The notes under the pieces were generated by a model that saw only the letters and a list, made by a program, of their open reading frames with translations, was not told the DNA's origin and did no database searches. A stretch of 64,000 nt of DNA from Rapidithrix thailandica (GTDB lineage Bacteria; Bacteroidota; Bacteroidia; Cytophagales; Flammeovirgaceae): assembly GCF_039710355.1 (NCBI RefSeq), contig NZ_JBDKWZ010000014.1, positions 1-64,000 on the forward strand, in the 5' to 3' direction. The position numbers and the translations under genes are program-made. Position 1 is the stretch's first letter. Each line of letters begins with the position of its first letter. This document shows, piece by piece, positions 35,566 to 45,186 of this stretch.

Positions 35566-36900
35566 ATGATACAGGAAAGTCCTGATAACTTAACTATGGA
35601 AACGTCCGCACAAAAGAGTCCGGTGGTCTCCAAAAAATTATTGCTTCCTTTTATTCTCATTACCTGTCTGTTTGCACTTTGGGGCTTTGCCAACGATATC
35701 ACCAATCCCATGGTCTCCGCTTTCCAAACGGTAATGGAGATTTCCAATTTCAAGGCTTCATTGGTACAATTTGCTTTTTACGGAGGGTATTTTACCATGG
35801 CTATACCTGCGGCATTATTTGTCAAAAAATATTCTTATAAAACCGGAGTACTCATAGGCTTAGGGTTGTATGCCGTAGGGGCATTGTTATTTTATCCGGC
35901 TGCGCAGTTTGAAATGTTCGGTTTTTTCCTGGTAGCGTATTACATTCTCACTTTTGGCTTGGCATTTTTGGAAACGACTGCCAATCCCTTTATTTTATCG
36001 ATGGGAGCCCCGGAAACAGCCACCAGAAGACTGAATTTGGCTCAGTCGTTTAATCCTATGGGTTCTTTGACAGGCATGTTTGTCGCCCAACAATTTATTT
36101 TGGCTGCGTTGCAATCCGATGATAAAGACAGCGCGGGGAATTTGATCTATTCTACACTGGAAGTAACTGAAAAAGCCACCGTCCGGGCACAGGATTTAAT
36201 GGTGATTCGCGATCCCTATATCATGATCGGTCTGGTTGTGATCGTAATGTTAGTGGTGATTGCATTTACCAAAATGCCGGAGAAAGCCCGGAAAAATGCG
36301 AATGGCTTGGACTTGGGCGGAACCTTTAAGCGCTTGTTTGCCAATATGCGGTATAGAGAAGGGGTGCTGGCTCAGGTGTTTTATGTAGGGGCACAAATTA
36401 TGTGTTGGACCTTCATTATTCAATATGCGGAAAATCTAGGTCTTTCCAAGGCGGAAGCCCAAGTATATAATATTGTGGCTATGGTAGGTTTTCTATTAAG
36501 CCGGTTTGTTTCTACATTCTTAATGAAGTATGTGAATGCCGGAAGATTGCTGATGTTATTTGCCATCGGTGGCTTTTTGTGTATAAGCGGAACCATCCTT
36601 TTACAAGGAATGGCAGGGCTCTATTGTTTGGTAGCAACCTCAGCATTTATGTCTCTGATGTTTCCGACAATTTATGGAATTGCCCTTGAAAATGTAGGAA
36701 ATGATGCCGAAATCGGAGCCGCCGGATTAGTAATGGCAATTGTTGGGGGAGCTTTGATGCCTCCGCTTCAGGCAGCCATTATTGACCAACAGACCATGAT
36801 GGGGATGCCTGCAGTCAACTTTTCATTTATCTTGCCTTTGATCTGTTTTGTTGTGGTGGCTTTGTACGGTTACCGCACGTATAAGCATCTTGCGGAATAG
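35566..36900 (+). CDS. fucP: FucP-family sugar:proton symporter (L-fucose permease)
   Basis: 444 residues, 12 predicted membrane helices, major facilitator superfamily, FHS/FucP branch. The signature is ITCLFALWGFANDITNPMVSAF near the start and FLETTANPFI in helix 5, including the Asp and Asn used in proton and sugar handling. A better start may be the ATG encoding METSAQKSP ten codons later. It imports L-fucose or a related sugar released by the GH29 enzyme. It opens the locus and is separated from the LacI gene by 520 bases that contain a repeat element. A LacI-like site lies upstream. Exact sugar is inferred from the family and from the fucosidase. Confidence 0.88.
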   Translation: MIQESPDNLTMETSAQKSPVVSKKLLLPFILITCLFALWGFANDITNPMVSAFQTVMEISNFKASLVQFAFYGGYFTMAIPAALFVKKYSYKTGVLIGLGLYAVGALLFYPAAQFEMFGFFLVAYYILTFGLAFLETTANPFILSMGAPETATRRLNLAQSFNPMGSLTGMFVAQQFILAALQSDDKDSAGNLIYSTLEVTEKATVRAQDLMVIRDPYIMIGLVVIVMLVVIAFTKMPEKARKNANGLDLGGTFKRLFANMRYREGVLAQVFYVGAQIMCWTFIIQYAENLGLSKAEAQVYNIVAMVGFLLSRFVSTFLMKYVNAGRLLMLFAIGGFLCISGTILLQGMAGLYCLVATSAFMSLMFPTIYGIALENVGNDAEIGAAGLVMAIVGGALMPPLQAAIIDQQTMMGMPAVNFSFILPLICFVVVALYGYRTYKHLAE

Positions 36901-37071
36901 GATGGGAAAGTAATGTCTGATTTCATTTGAAAAGATCCAGGTTGTGGTCTTACAAAGAGTATTTATTTGAGAAAGGGGGAATGTGTGAATGAAGTAAGAT
37001 AAGGAGCCGTTTAATTAAAACATTTTTGGCAAAAAAGTAAATAAACCATTGTTTAGTGCTTAGAACATGTT

Positions 37072-37166
37072 TGAAATTCGTTGCGGGGAGCCGCCATTCA
37101 AAATGATGCGCTAAGGTTCTTGAAATGGGAATTTTTGAGCCAGAGGATGGAATTTAAACACGCTCT
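37072..37166 (+). mobile_element. Second MITE-like family, about 95-bp copy
   Basis: GAACATGTTTGAAATTCGTTG at the left and GGAATTTAAACACGCTC at the right form inverted ends, and GAAATGGGAATTT is shared with the copy at 26405. A deletion derivative of that element. The remaining part of 36901-37420 holds no gene, only the presumed lacI promoter. Confidence 0.5.
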
Positions 37167-37420
37167 TATTTTATTCGAAATATACTCCACATTCTCCATA
37201 TTCACTAAAATAACAGCCATCATACCTTCTAATTTGCTTTGCATAAAGTTTTATGCGAATAACAAAGTAATCTCCGTCCTTTGACGCAAATCTTTTGCCT
37301 TTTCCACAAAAGAGTAGGGGAGAGTTAGCTTATTTTGTCCGTTCAAGTAAAGATAAGCTACTTCTTTTGTATTTTTACCATACCCCTCATCTCAAGGGAA
37401 GAATGTAAATCCGTAGCAAC

Positions 37421-38452
37421 ATGCAGAAAAGAAATGTGACAATTGTTGATATCGCAAAAGAGCTAAACCTTTCGCCTTCAACGGTTTCCCGTGCGCTGAA
37501 TGATGTTTCCACAGTGAAAGAATCTACCAAAAAAGAGGTATTGAAATTGGCTGAACTATGGGGTTATGTCCCTAATATTCCAGCCCGCAATTTGTTGATC
37601 AAAAAAACATATAATTTGGGACTTATCGTGCCGGATGTCACTCATAACTTCTTTTCCAAAGCCATTAAGGGAATTGATGAGGTGGTCAGTCAAGCCGGGT
37701 ATCAATTAGTCATTTGCTCTTCCAATGACGATGTACTGAAAGAAAAGAAAGCTGCGGAAACCCTCTTGCATTCACGTGTAGACGGGCTATTGGTCTCCCT
37801 ATGTGATCATACAAAAGAATACGGGCACTTTGAAAAAGTCATTAAAAATCAGGTGCCGATTGTATTTATTGACCGTATTTGCGAAGATTTGGCAGCCCCT
37901 TCGGTCATTACCAATGATTTTGAAGGGGCCTATCAGGCAACTGACTACTTAATACAAACAGCCTGTAAAAAAATTGCTTATCTCAAAGGCCCTGATGAGC
38001 TTTCAACCTCCTTTTACCGGCAGATGGGGTATATGGAAAGCTTGAAAAACAAAGGTTTGAATGTAAACGAAAATCTGTTGGTGGATTGGGAGGATTTGGC
38101 CGAACAACGGGCTGAAAAATTTCATGCCTTGTTGGACGGGCCGGATAGACCGGATGGGGTGTTTGCCTATAACGATTACATTGCCTTTGAGTTTGTACAG
38201 GCGGTGAAACAAAACGGTTTGCGTATCCCGGAAGATGTCTCCGTTATCGGTTTTGCCGATGAACCGGTTGCTACCTATATGACTCCTGCATTAAGTACCG
38301 TGTTCCAACCAGCCTTACAAATGGGAAAGAGTGCCGCCCAACTTTTGCTTACCCAAATTGAAGAAGATCAGTTGATTGATGATACGACTTCAGTAGTATT
38401 GAACACAAATCTGGTATTGAGAGAGACCACCCGGCCTTTGGAAAGAACATAA
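37421..38452 (+). CDS. LacI-family transcriptional regulator
   Basis: 343 residues. HTH at 1-55 (VTIVDIAKELNLSPSTVSRA, hinge helix VPNIPARNLL) and a periplasmic-binding-protein-like sensor domain starting NLGLIVPDVTHNFFSKAIKG and ending with TTRPLE. It is encoded between the fucose permease and the glycan-degrading operon, so the effector is probably fucose or a product of the locus. A 14-bp palindrome of LacI type lies 61 bases after its stop codon and before the beta-helix gene, with a weaker match before fucP. A simple repressor model follows: sugar binding releases both promoters. Confidence 0.92.
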   Translation: MQKRNVTIVDIAKELNLSPSTVSRALNDVSTVKESTKKEVLKLAELWGYVPNIPARNLLIKKTYNLGLIVPDVTHNFFSKAIKGIDEVVSQAGYQLVICSSNDDVLKEKKAAETLLHSRVDGLLVSLCDHTKEYGHFEKVIKNQVPIVFIDRICEDLAAPSVITNDFEGAYQATDYLIQTACKKIAYLKGPDELSTSFYRQMGYMESLKNKGLNVNENLLVDWEDLAEQRAEKFHALLDGPDRPDGVFAYNDYIAFEFVQAVKQNGLRIPEDVSVIGFADEPVATYMTPALSTVFQPALQMGKSAAQLLLTQIEEDQLIDDTTSVVLNTNLVLRETTRPLERT

Positions 38453-38512
38453 TTTGTCACTCTTTTACCTTATGCGAAGCCCATTGGTTTCCGGTTTTTC
38501 CTACCAAATAGT

Positions 38513-38526
38513 AGCAAACGTTTGCT
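38513..38526. promoter_or_regulatory. LacI-type operator before the beta-helix/GH29 operon
   Basis: AGCAAACGTTTGCT is a perfect 14-bp palindrome with the central CG typical of LacI/GalR operators. It lies 79 bases upstream of the beta-helix gene start and right after the regulator gene. Confidence 0.75.
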
Positions 38527-38604
38527 TTGTCCAAGCAATGAATAATCCCTAGATTGCATTCACTAAAATCAGAAGCTAACACTAAAAATCCTTAATTTGT
38601 AAAT

Positions 38605-40956
38605 ATGAAAATTCTCTACGCATGGGCTTTGGTTGCCAGTATGCTTTGTATAGGCTGTACTTCATCTTCAGACAGAGTTCTCACAGTTGTACCGGAAGGC
38701 CAGACGAATTCACATCCCGATTCATTTCACCAATTAGAAAAGGCTTTACAAGCTGCCAGAGAGCTTCGGAGAGAAGCTCCTGCTCAGGAAATTGAAATCC
38801 AAATAGCAGCGGGAGAGTATTACCTGGGCCAAACATTGGAAATAGGTCCTGAGTTGAGCGGTATTCGATTAACTACAAAAGACAAAGGTCAGGTGGTTGT
38901 GAAGGGTGCAAAGCGATTAGAGGCTCGCTGGGAGCCTTTTGAAGGAGGCTTATGGAAGGCTAAGGTCAATACTTCGCAAGGCTTCGATCAGTTAGTGATC
39001 AATGGTGAAGTACAGGTACTGGCCCGTTATCCCAACATAGATGCTCAACAAAATCATTGGAATGGCAGTGCAGCCGATGCCATTGCCCCGGAAAGAATCA
39101 AACATTGGAAACAGCCCCAAGGGGGAATTTTGCATGTTTTACACGGAGCCGAATGGGGAGGGTTTCACTATCAAATTACCGGTTTGGACGAGAAGGGAGC
39201 ACCGGTTTTGGCCGGAGGGCATCAAAATAACCGCCCTTGGAATTTGCACAAAAACTATCGAATGGTGGAGAATATCCGGGAAGAATTGGATAGCCCGGGA
39301 GAGTGGTATTTTGACCAAGAAGAAAAGACTGTCTACTTCTGGCCACCGGAAGGACTGGATTTAACTTCAGCCAAAACGGAAGTGAGTCATTTAAAACAGT
39401 TGATAAACATTAAAGGAAGTAGAGATAATCCGGTAAAAGGTGTGAGCATTTCCGGAATCGTATTTGAACAAAGCCAACGGACTCTTTTTGAAAAATACGA
39501 ACCTTTGTTAAGAAGCGATTGGATGGTTTACAGGGGAGGGGCAATTACCCTCTCCGGGGCTGAAAATTGCAGTATTGAACAGAATACCTTTCGGAATTTA
39601 GGGGGAAATGTCATCTTTGTGGACGGGTATAATCGTGATATTCGAATCGTTGGAAATCATATCTATCAATGTGGTGCGACAGCCATCGCCTTTGTAGGCG
39701 ATCCTTCGGCCGTCCGTTCCCCGTCTTTTCAATACAAGGAGTTTGTACCTTGGGAAGAAATGGATACGTTGAAAGGTCCTAAAAATACCCTTTATCCCGA
39801 AAATTGTCTGGCTGAAAACAATCTAATACACGATATCGGTACGATAGAGAAGCAAGTGGCCGGAGTACAAATCTCTATGGCTGCGAAGATTTCGGTGATA
39901 CATAATAGTATTTACGACATTCCTCGGGCCGGAATCAATATCAGTGAAGGCACTTGGGGCGGGCATGATATCGCCTATAACGATGTGTTCAATACCGTAC
40001 TGGAAACCGGAGACCACGGAGCTTTTAACTCTTGGGGAAGAGACCGCTTTTGGCATCCCAACCGGAAAGTAATGGACAGCTTGGTGGCCCGGCATCCCGG
40101 GATGCCGGCTTGGGACGCGATCTATACGACTACTATCCGGAATAACCGCTTCCGTTGTGATCATGGCTGGGACATTGACCTGGACGATGGCTCTTCCAAT
40201 TATCATATTTACAATAACTTATGCCTGAGTGGAGGCCTGAAATTGCGAGAAGGTTTTCACCGAGTGGTGGAGAACAATATTTTAGTCAATAACGGTTTTC
40301 ACCCTCATGTATGGTTTAAGCAAAGTAACGACATTTTTCGTGCAAATATCGTCATGACATCTCATCAGGACATTGCCTTGCAGGCCTGGGGAAAAGAAGT
40401 GGATTATAATTTTTTTACTTCTGAAAATGCCCTTAAATTGTCGCAGAAAGGAACCGTGGGGCAACACAGCCAGGCCGGTGACCCGAAATTTGTCGCTGCT
40501 TCTCAAGGCGACTTCCGGGTAGGAGAACAATCTTCAGCCCTGGAAGTTGGTTTTCAAAATTTTAGTATGGATAGCTTTGGTGTACAGTTGCCTTTGTTGA
40601 AAAAAATGGCCAAATCACCGGCAATCCCTCAATTGTTTTTTGAACTGGAAGAAAAAACTTCAGTGCAAGCCGAGTGGCTGGGGGCTACCCTCAAAAATGT
40701 GGAGACCTTGGCCGAGAGATCGGCAGCGGGCTTGAGTGGAGAAAATGGAGTGCTTATTTTAGCCATCGAAGAGGGGAGCCTTATGGCAACAGCCGGATTG
40801 CAGAAAGGGGATGTACTATTGGGACTGGACGGAAAAGAAGTGAACAACATGGCAGAGCTACTCAACCAGTTTCAAGGAAACAAATGGAAAGAGCATCTTC
40901 AAGTAAAATATTACCGTAATCAGCAAACGGCAACCACCGATCTTAAGCTTAAATAA
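38605..40956 (+). CDS. Right-handed beta-helix lipoprotein with C-terminal PDZ domain
   Basis: 783 residues. Lipoprotein signal with lipobox IGC (Cys18). Residues about 25-230 form an N-terminal region with RYPNIDAQQNHWNGSAADAI and LHGAEWGGFHYQITG; about 260-650 is a parallel beta-helix with repeats such as SISGIVFEQSQRT, IEQNTFRNLGGNVIFVDG and IRIVGNHIYQCG. The last 100 residues form a PDZ domain (GVLILAIEEGSLMATAGLQK, GDVLLGLDGKEV). Beta-helix proteins of this make-up include glycoside hydrolases such as GH141 (fucosidase or xylanase activity) and polysaccharide lyases, but I cannot assign a family. The GH29 gene starts 11 bases downstream, so they are co-transcribed. It probably attacks the fucosylated glycan at the outer membrane or periplasm. 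Confidence 0.85.
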   Translation: MKILYAWALVASMLCIGCTSSSDRVLTVVPEGQTNSHPDSFHQLEKALQAARELRREAPAQEIEIQIAAGEYYLGQTLEIGPELSGIRLTTKDKGQVVVKGAKRLEARWEPFEGGLWKAKVNTSQGFDQLVINGEVQVLARYPNIDAQQNHWNGSAADAIAPERIKHWKQPQGGILHVLHGAEWGGFHYQITGLDEKGAPVLAGGHQNNRPWNLHKNYRMVENIREELDSPGEWYFDQEEKTVYFWPPEGLDLTSAKTEVSHLKQLINIKGSRDNPVKGVSISGIVFEQSQRTLFEKYEPLLRSDWMVYRGGAITLSGAENCSIEQNTFRNLGGNVIFVDGYNRDIRIVGNHIYQCGATAIAFVGDPSAVRSPSFQYKEFVPWEEMDTLKGPKNTLYPENCLAENNLIHDIGTIEKQVAGVQISMAAKISVIHNSIYDIPRAGINISEGTWGGHDIAYNDVFNTVLETGDHGAFNSWGRDRFWHPNRKVMDSLVARHPGMPAWDAIYTTTIRNNRFRCDHGWDIDLDDGSSNYHIYNNLCLSGGLKLREGFHRVVENNILVNNGFHPHVWFKQSNDIFRANIVMTSHQDIALQAWGKEVDYNFFTSENALKLSQKGTVGQHSQAGDPKFVAASQGDFRVGEQSSALEVGFQNFSMDSFGVQLPLLKKMAKSPAIPQLFFELEEKTSVQAEWLGATLKNVETLAERSAAGLSGENGVLILAIEEGSLMATAGLQKGDVLLGLDGKEVNNMAELLNQFQGNKWKEHLQVKYYRNQQTATTDLKLK

Positions 40957-40966
40957 TTAGACATCC

Positions 40967-42460
40967 ATGACACTTACAAGAATGAAAATCGGACTCTTCT
41001 TAAGTATGTTCATTTGCTTGACCAGCTCGATGAGTTTTTCACAAACCGAAAAATACGAAGCCAATTGGGAATCATTGGATAGTCGCCCGGTACCGGGTTG
41101 GTTTCAGGATGCCAAATTTGGTATTTTTATTCATTGGGGACCGTATTCGGTTCCTGCCTGGTCGCCCAAAGGAACGTATTCCGAATGGTACCAATATTGG
41201 TTGCAAAACAAGACTTTATTCGGAAATGGAAAATTTTCAGGCACGGAAGTTTACGATTACCATACCCGTACTTACGGCCCGCACTTCAGTTATTACAATT
41301 TTGGGGAAATGTTTCAAGCAGAATTGTTTGATGCAAATGCATGGGCCCGACTGTTTGAAAAATCCGGAGCGAAATACATCGCCATCACGTCCAAACATCA
41401 CGATGGTTTTTGCCTATGGCCCAGCCAGGAGGCTTCGACTAACTGGGGATTTCCGTGGAACAGCATGGAAACCGGGGCAAATAGAGATTTATTAGGAGAA
41501 TTAAAAGAGGCAATGGATAAGACCTCCGTAAAGTTTGGTCTTTATTATTCTCTGTACGAATGGTTCCACCCTTGGTATCAGAAAGATTTTGACCGCTTTG
41601 TTAATGAGCATTTTCACCCACAGTTCAAAGATGTGGTCAACCGCTATCAGCCCCATTTGATTTTTGCCGACGGGGAGTGGGAAAAAACTGCGGAAGAGTG
41701 GAAATCTGCCGAATTATTGGCATGGTTGTACAACGACTCCAAAGCCCCGAAAGATGTCGTGATTAATGACCGTTGGGGGAAAGGTGACCGGCATAAACAC
41801 GGAGGTTATTATACCACTGAGTACGAATCGGGCTTGGAAGGCGGCCATCCTTGGGAAGAGTGCCGGGGTATTGGGTTTTCCTTTGGTTTTAACCGGAATG
41901 AAGATCTTGAAGATTATAATTCCGCTCAAACCCTGGTGCTGATGTTGGTGGATGTAGTGAGTAGGGGAGGGAACCTCTTATTGGATATCGGTCCGGACGG
42001 ACACGGTAAAATTCCGGTGATCATGCAAGAGCGTCTATTGCAAATCGGAGAATGGCTGAAGGTAAACGGAGAGGCGATTTATGGAACCCGCACTTGGGAC
42101 AAGCCTTATCAATGGTCAGCAGGAAAAAAAGATTACAAACCGGAAGGGCAGCATTATTTGGGGGGAGATTTTATCTTAAAACAAACCATAGATCCGGAGC
42201 CCGGCTATGCCGTCAAAGAAATGTTTTTTACTCAAAATGAAGAGGCTGTTTTTGCTATTTTACCTCGTTGGCCGGAAAAGCAGTTGATTATCAAAGATTT
42301 AAAAGTAAAAAAAGATGCAAAAATTCAAGTTCTCGGGACGGAAATGCAACTGAATTGGCGACAGGAAAAGGGAAATTTGCTTGTTGAAATCCCTGAACTT
42401 TCCGTGTTGGCTTTGCCTAGTGAATATGCACAGGCATTGAAAATTACAGGAGTAAAATAA
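40967..42460 (+). CDS. GH29 alpha-L-fucosidase, secreted
   Basis: 497 residues with a signal peptide ending SSMSFSQ (a start at MKIGLFLSMF five codons later is also possible). GH29 hallmarks are WFQDAKFGIFIHWGPYSVPA (45-64), SKHHDGFCLW (142-151) and the nucleophile Asp235 in LIFADGEWE; RWGKGDRHKHGGYYTTEYE follows. The C-terminal part, after GNLLLDIGPDGHG, is a small beta domain. The enzyme releases terminal alpha-L-fucose, which FucP imports. It is second in the operon after the beta-helix protein. Linkage preference (1,2, 1,3 or 1,4) cannot be read. Length and motifs are normal. Confidence 0.93.
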   Translation: MTLTRMKIGLFLSMFICLTSSMSFSQTEKYEANWESLDSRPVPGWFQDAKFGIFIHWGPYSVPAWSPKGTYSEWYQYWLQNKTLFGNGKFSGTEVYDYHTRTYGPHFSYYNFGEMFQAELFDANAWARLFEKSGAKYIAITSKHHDGFCLWPSQEASTNWGFPWNSMETGANRDLLGELKEAMDKTSVKFGLYYSLYEWFHPWYQKDFDRFVNEHFHPQFKDVVNRYQPHLIFADGEWEKTAEEWKSAELLAWLYNDSKAPKDVVINDRWGKGDRHKHGGYYTTEYESGLEGGHPWEECRGIGFSFGFNRNEDLEDYNSAQTLVLMLVDVVSRGGNLLLDIGPDGHGKIPVIMQERLLQIGEWLKVNGEAIYGTRTWDKPYQWSAGKKDYKPEGQHYLGGDFILKQTIDPEPGYAVKEMFFTQNEEAVFAILPRWPEKQLIIKDLKVKKDAKIQVLGTEMQLNWRQEKGNLLVEIPELSVLALPSEYAQALKITGVK

Positions 42461-42612
42461 CTCGATTTGCGATAGACATTTGCACGTTAGTGAATGAGGG
42501 AGTTCAAAAAAGACCTTTACTAAAGAAATAAGTACAATACTTTATTACTTGGATTAAGCTGTTATTTACTTTGAAATCAGTGTTTTTTATGTCCTTTAAT
42601 TTGATCCTGAAT

Positions 42613-44076
42613 ATGAAAATGCTTCGGTATGCATGGCTTTTGGTATGGGGAGTATGGGCATTGGGTTGCGGTGAAAAAACAGAAAATTCTTCAAGTCAAA
42701 AACCCAATTTTATTTTTATCTACACAGACGATCAGCGTTTTAGTACTGTCAATGCCTTTGGAAAGGAAGCCGTACAAACGCCTAATATGGATCGATTTGC
42801 TAAAGAGGGGACAACCTTTACCCATGCCTACAATATGGGCGCATGGCATGGAGCGGTATGTGTAGCCAGCCGTACCATGCTCAATACAGGGATGACCGTA
42901 TGGCGGGCCAACAATGCTGAGTCTCATCTGGATAGTCTGGTGGATGAGGGCAAATTCTGGACACAGCACTTGAAACAGGCGGGATACGAAACGTACTTTA
43001 CCGGGAAATGGCATGTAAAAGCACCTGTAGACAGTATTTTTCAATATGTCAGTCATATTCGGCCCGGAATGCCGAATCAAACCCCACAAGGGTACAACCG
43101 GCCCCAAAGCGAAAAGGACACTACTTGGTTGCCCTGGCATACAAAGTATGAAGGCTTTTGGAAAGGAGGCAAACATTGGAGTGAAGTATTGGCGGATGAT
43201 GCCGTTCAGTATATCCGGGAGGCGAATACCCGGGAAAAGCCCTTTTTTATGTACCTGGCATTCAATGCCCCTCATGATCCAAGGCAAGCGCCCAAGGAAT
43301 TTGTAGAGCGTTATCCGTTGGAACAGATTGTATTACCGGAAAATTTTCAGGAATTGTACCCTTATAAAGATAGTATCGGTTGTGGCTCGGATTTAAGAGA
43401 TGAACGATTGGCGCCTTTTCCAAGAACTCCTTTGGCCATACAAAAACATATTCAGGAGTATTATGCCATTATCACTCATCTGGATGATCAAATCGGACGG
43501 GTTTTGGAAGCGCTGGACGCCTCGGGAAAGAGGGACAATACCTATCTTATTTTCACTTCAGACCATGGCTTAGCCGTTGGGCAACATGGCTTATTGGGCA
43601 AGCAAAATATGTATGACCACAGTATACGGGTACCTTTGATGATTGTAGGTCCGGAAATTCCCAAAGGTAGTCAGCGGTCACAACAAGTATATCTACAGGA
43701 TGTTATGGCAACTGTTTTGGAGATGGCAGGCATTCAAAAACCAAAGGAGGTAGAGTTTAACAGCCTGATGCCTTATATTAAAGACCCAAGTGCATCCAGT
43801 GTCTATGCTTCTGTGTACGGATGTTATATGAACTTACAGAGAATGATCCGAACGGACCGGTACAAATTGATTCTCTATCCCAAAGCCCGGAAGGCATTGT
43901 TGTTTGATCTGGAAAACGATCCGGCAGAAACAGAAGATCTTTCAACTTCTATAGCGCATCGGCAAGTGAAAGCCTCCTTGTTTGAAGAGTTATTACGGCA
44001 GCAAGAAGCATTGGAAGACCCTTTAGACTTGAGCATCTATTTTCCTGAGATCAAAGAAAAACCGGAGGCTCCCTAA
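42613..44076 (+). CDS. Sulfatase, S1 family, lipoprotein
   Basis: 487 residues from the ATG at 42613, chosen because it gives a clean lipoprotein signal (LVWGVWALGCGEK). The longer frame begins with TTG. Sulfatase motifs: FIYTDDQRF (metal ligands), GAVCVASRTMLNTG with the Cys that becomes formylglycine in CxAxR, TGKWH, and FTSDHGLAVGQHGLLGK. Removes sulfate from a sugar and needs an anaerobic sulfatase-maturating or FGE enzyme encoded elsewhere. The HGAVCVASR.MLNTG form is common in Bacteroidota S1 enzymes acting on marine or host glycans. Placed 150 bases after the fucosidase on the same strand, likely in the same operon. Confidence 0.9.
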   Translation: MKMLRYAWLLVWGVWALGCGEKTENSSSQKPNFIFIYTDDQRFSTVNAFGKEAVQTPNMDRFAKEGTTFTHAYNMGAWHGAVCVASRTMLNTGMTVWRANNAESHLDSLVDEGKFWTQHLKQAGYETYFTGKWHVKAPVDSIFQYVSHIRPGMPNQTPQGYNRPQSEKDTTWLPWHTKYEGFWKGGKHWSEVLADDAVQYIREANTREKPFFMYLAFNAPHDPRQAPKEFVERYPLEQIVLPENFQELYPYKDSIGCGSDLRDERLAPFPRTPLAIQKHIQEYYAIITHLDDQIGRVLEALDASGKRDNTYLIFTSDHGLAVGQHGLLGKQNMYDHSIRVPLMIVGPEIPKGSQRSQQVYLQDVMATVLEMAGIQKPKEVEFNSLMPYIKDPSASSVYASVYGCYMNLQRMIRTDRYKLILYPKARKALLFDLENDPAETEDLSTSIAHRQVKASLFEELLRQQEALEDPLDLSIYFPEIKEKPEAP

Positions 44077-44235
44077 AAAAACAAAATAAGGCAAGGGATA
44101 CAATTATCATTGAAAAAGGTATGTTGAGGACAAATGTATTCCTTGCTTAAGTTTTGTATTCGAAATATTGGTCATTTTTTTAGACTTTATTCCGGTTCAT
44201 TTTCTATAGTTCAAAAGGTGTTTGAAATTTGATTG

Positions 44236-44255
44236 AACCCAATATTTTTTGGGTT
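44236..44255 (+). terminator. Hairpin after the plus-strand sulfatase
   Basis: AACCCAA, TATTTT loop, TTGGGTT, in the convergent gap between the plus-strand sulfatase and the minus-strand SRPBCC gene. A short stem and no long T-run, so only a possible terminator. Confidence 0.4.
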
Positions 44256-44308
44256 TAACCTGCCATTCACTCCTATGGTCAAGCCGGATAAAGTCTCCAA
44301 TAACGCGT

Positions 44309-44899
44309 TTAATTTTCAACGACATTTTCCTCTTCCTCCGGCCATTCCTCCTCCGGCCACTCATCAGTGGTTTCCATATCGTCCGGCATGTTTTCCACCA
44401 AGTTTTTCAAATTGTTCAATCCCTCTTCGTACATAGGGCCGAGGAAGCCGTCCATTCCCAGGCCAATGATTTTCATAAACCCAGTAAGTTCGGCATCAAA
44501 TGCCCAGGTAACTTTTGTTCCTTCATCTGTAGGCTCCAGCAAAAACTTGGCTTTGGCGGGGTCTCCTTCATCAAAAGTGAGCATCGTAACCACCTCTTTA
44601 TTCGGAACTGACTTTTCAATCCATTGGCTGCCATTGCCCACTTCATTATGGTCACTGGTCCAGCTCATTTTGGCCCCTTCGCCACTTTCGGGCCCTTCAA
44701 ATTCATACTGTGTATTGGGGTCAATTTTGGCCCAAGGCGACCAATCGTTAAACCTGTGCATATTATTAACCACCGTATAGACTTTTTCAGGCTGGGAGTT
44801 GATCATAACAGAGCGCTCCACATGGCTTGAACCAGGTAGAAAGACATACACTGCGGCCAGTATCACCACAATGATCAAAATGATTTTGAGAACTTTCAT
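44309..44899 (-). CDS. SRPBCC-superfamily (START/polyketide cyclase-like) protein with N-terminal membrane anchor
   Basis: 196 residues. Residues 4-21 (LKIILIIVVILAAVYVFL) are a membrane anchor; the rest is an SRPBCC fold with SVMINSQPEKVYTVVNNMHR, FNDWSPWAKIDPN and the closing GLNNLKNLVENM helix. The tail is strongly acidic (EEEWPEEEENVVEN). This kind of protein is common in Bacteroidota and binds hydrophobic ligands; its substrate is not known. Located inside the glycan locus but not obviously part of its function, since no enzyme of lipid metabolism is near. Encoded convergently with the upstream sulfatase. Confidence 0.82.
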   Translation of the reverse strand: MKVLKIILIIVVILAAVYVFLPGSSHVERSVMINSQPEKVYTVVNNMHRFNDWSPWAKIDPNTQYEFEGPESGEGAKMSWTSDHNEVGNGSQWIEKSVPNKEVVTMLTFDEGDPAKAKFLLEPTDEGTKVTWAFDAELTGFMKIIGLGMDGFLGPMYEEGLNNLKNLVENMPDDMETTDEWPEEEWPEEEENVVEN

Positions 44900-45129
44900 A
44901 ATGTTTGAGTTTTATTTCTTTGTTTAGTAGAATGGGTAATCCTAATAATAGATCTGGTTGGTTAGGGCATTTTGTTCGCTTTGGTAGTTGTATGTAGGGG
45001 AATACAAATGCTTTTTAATACGAAAATACTTTTGGCTATATTCTTTTCTTCTGTGCATGCAATGCCTGTATGTATAGGATCCCTTATACAAGTTGCCGAA
45101 AAAGTAGTATTGTGTCAAGCAAATGGTAT

Positions 45130-45161
45130 AAAAAAAGACCTGCCTCTTAAGGTACAGGTCT
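45130..45161 (-). terminator. Terminator after the minus-strand sulfatase
   Basis: On the minus strand AGACCTG...CAGGTCT forms a seven-base stem followed by seven T. It lies about 26 bases after the sulfatase stop codon. Good intrinsic terminator. Confidence 0.75.
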
Positions 45162-45186
45162 ATGAAGCAAGGTATTTTTTGTCGGT

